This document shows positions 5,001 through 5,282 of a stretch of DNA of 5,282 nucleotides, piece by piece. A program made the translations under genes and the position numbers. Every line of letters begins with the position of its first letter. Positions within the stretch are counted from its first letter, which is position 1. Below the pieces are notes generated by a model, which saw nothing but the letters and a program-made list of their open reading frames with translations, was not told the origin of the DNA and made no database searches. The stretch is from Chloroflexota bacterium (lineage in GTDB: Bacteria; Chloroflexota; Dehalococcoidia; SM23-28-2; RBG-16-64-32): NCBI GenBank assembly GCA_022564695.1, contig JADFKX010000142.1:1-5282 (forward strand). Direction: 5' to 3'.

Positions 5001-5282
5001 TTGCCGATATACGAATACCAGTGCTCTAAAGGACACGAGTATGAGCGCGCCGAAGGTTTCGACGCGCCTACGGAGCAGAGGTGTCCGAAGTGCGGCGGCT
5101 CATCGCGACGGCTGATCAGCATGCCGGCGGTGATCTTCAAGGGCTCCGGCTTCTACAGCACGGACAACCGCAAGGGGCAGGCGGGTGACAACGGTGGCTC
5201 CGATAGCGGCGCGTCTGATGACCATGGGAAATCGCACGATGGTGGAGACGAGACGAAGGCGAAGGTGAAAACAGCGGACTGA
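5001..5282 (+). CDS. FmdB-family zinc-ribbon protein
   Basis: This is a small (93 aa) cytoplasmic protein of the FmdB/CxxC_CXXC_SSSS zinc-ribbon family, named after a putative regulator of formamidase but mostly of unknown function. The product starts with the diagnostic PIYEYQC, so the TTG at 5001 is the start. GAGGTGG (4987-4993) precedes it. The second knuckle C28-P-K-C31-G-G is intact, and the family motif FKGSGFYSTD is at 46-55. In the first knuckle the usual C-x2-C is replaced by C8-S-K-G-H12, so zinc would be held by C8, H12, C28 and C31, a variant also seen in other FmdB proteins. Residues 58-93 form a Gly/Asp/Ser/His-rich, probably disordered tail. The gene is divergent from rpsB, and the window ends on its TGA. 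The family assignment is secure; the role is not known. Confidence 0.9.
   Translation: MPIYEYQCSKGHEYERAEGFDAPTEQRCPKCGGSSRRLISMPAVIFKGSGFYSTDNRKGQAGDNGGSDSGASDDHGKSHDGGDETKAKVKTAD

Noticed and set aside
1..5282. CRISPR array, tRNA/rRNA gene, insertion sequence or defence system
   Set aside because: No regularly spaced repeats, RNA-gene signatures, transposase motifs or terminal inverted repeats were seen; all but about 260 bp of the window is covered by recognised housekeeping genes.

Overview
The window is a compact, GC-rich bacterial housekeeping locus. Seven genes run on the minus strand in the order rpsB, tsf, pyrH, frr, uppS, cdsA, dxr. dxr is cut off by the left edge. One short gene, an FmdB-type zinc-ribbon protein, is divergent on the plus strand and ends exactly at the right edge. 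The gene order is a widespread bacterial arrangement. The very short EF-Ts (167 aa), the GC-rich composition and the C-x3-H FmdB variant suggest a member of the Chloroflexota, perhaps Dehalococcoidia. That placement is an inference of moderate to low confidence, because no marker here settles it.

Layout, right to left on the minus strand: a shared divergent promoter region (about 4815-5000) drives rpsB leftward and the FmdB gene rightward. Each direction has a readable extended -10 promoter with a 17-bp spacer. rpsB (ribosomal protein S2, with a 115-residue acidic tail) is followed 10 bp later by tsf (EF-Ts), 3 bp later by pyrH (UMP kinase) and 4 bp later by frr (ribosome recycling factor). 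About 57 bp further on comes uppS (undecaprenyl diphosphate synthase). Its TGA shares one base with the ATG of cdsA (CDP-diacylglycerol synthase), whose 3' end overlaps the start of dxr (DXP reductoisomerase). No terminator-like hairpin was noticed between these genes, so they are probably one operon.

The operon joins protein synthesis (S2, EF-Ts, RRF), pyrimidine nucleotide supply (PyrH) and envelope lipid building. Dxr feeds the MEP isoprenoid pathway, whose product IPP is consumed by UppS to make the lipid carrier for peptidoglycan. CdsA makes the CDP-diacylglycerol precursor of phospholipids.

I found no previously undescribed system. The points worth a second look are modest: the long acidic S2 tail, the mirrored extended -10 promoters, a strong hairpin at the predicted 5' end of the FmdB mRNA, an ATG-TAA start-stop just before the FmdB TTG start, heavy use of TTG/GTG starts, and a promoter-like element at the cdsA/dxr junction.
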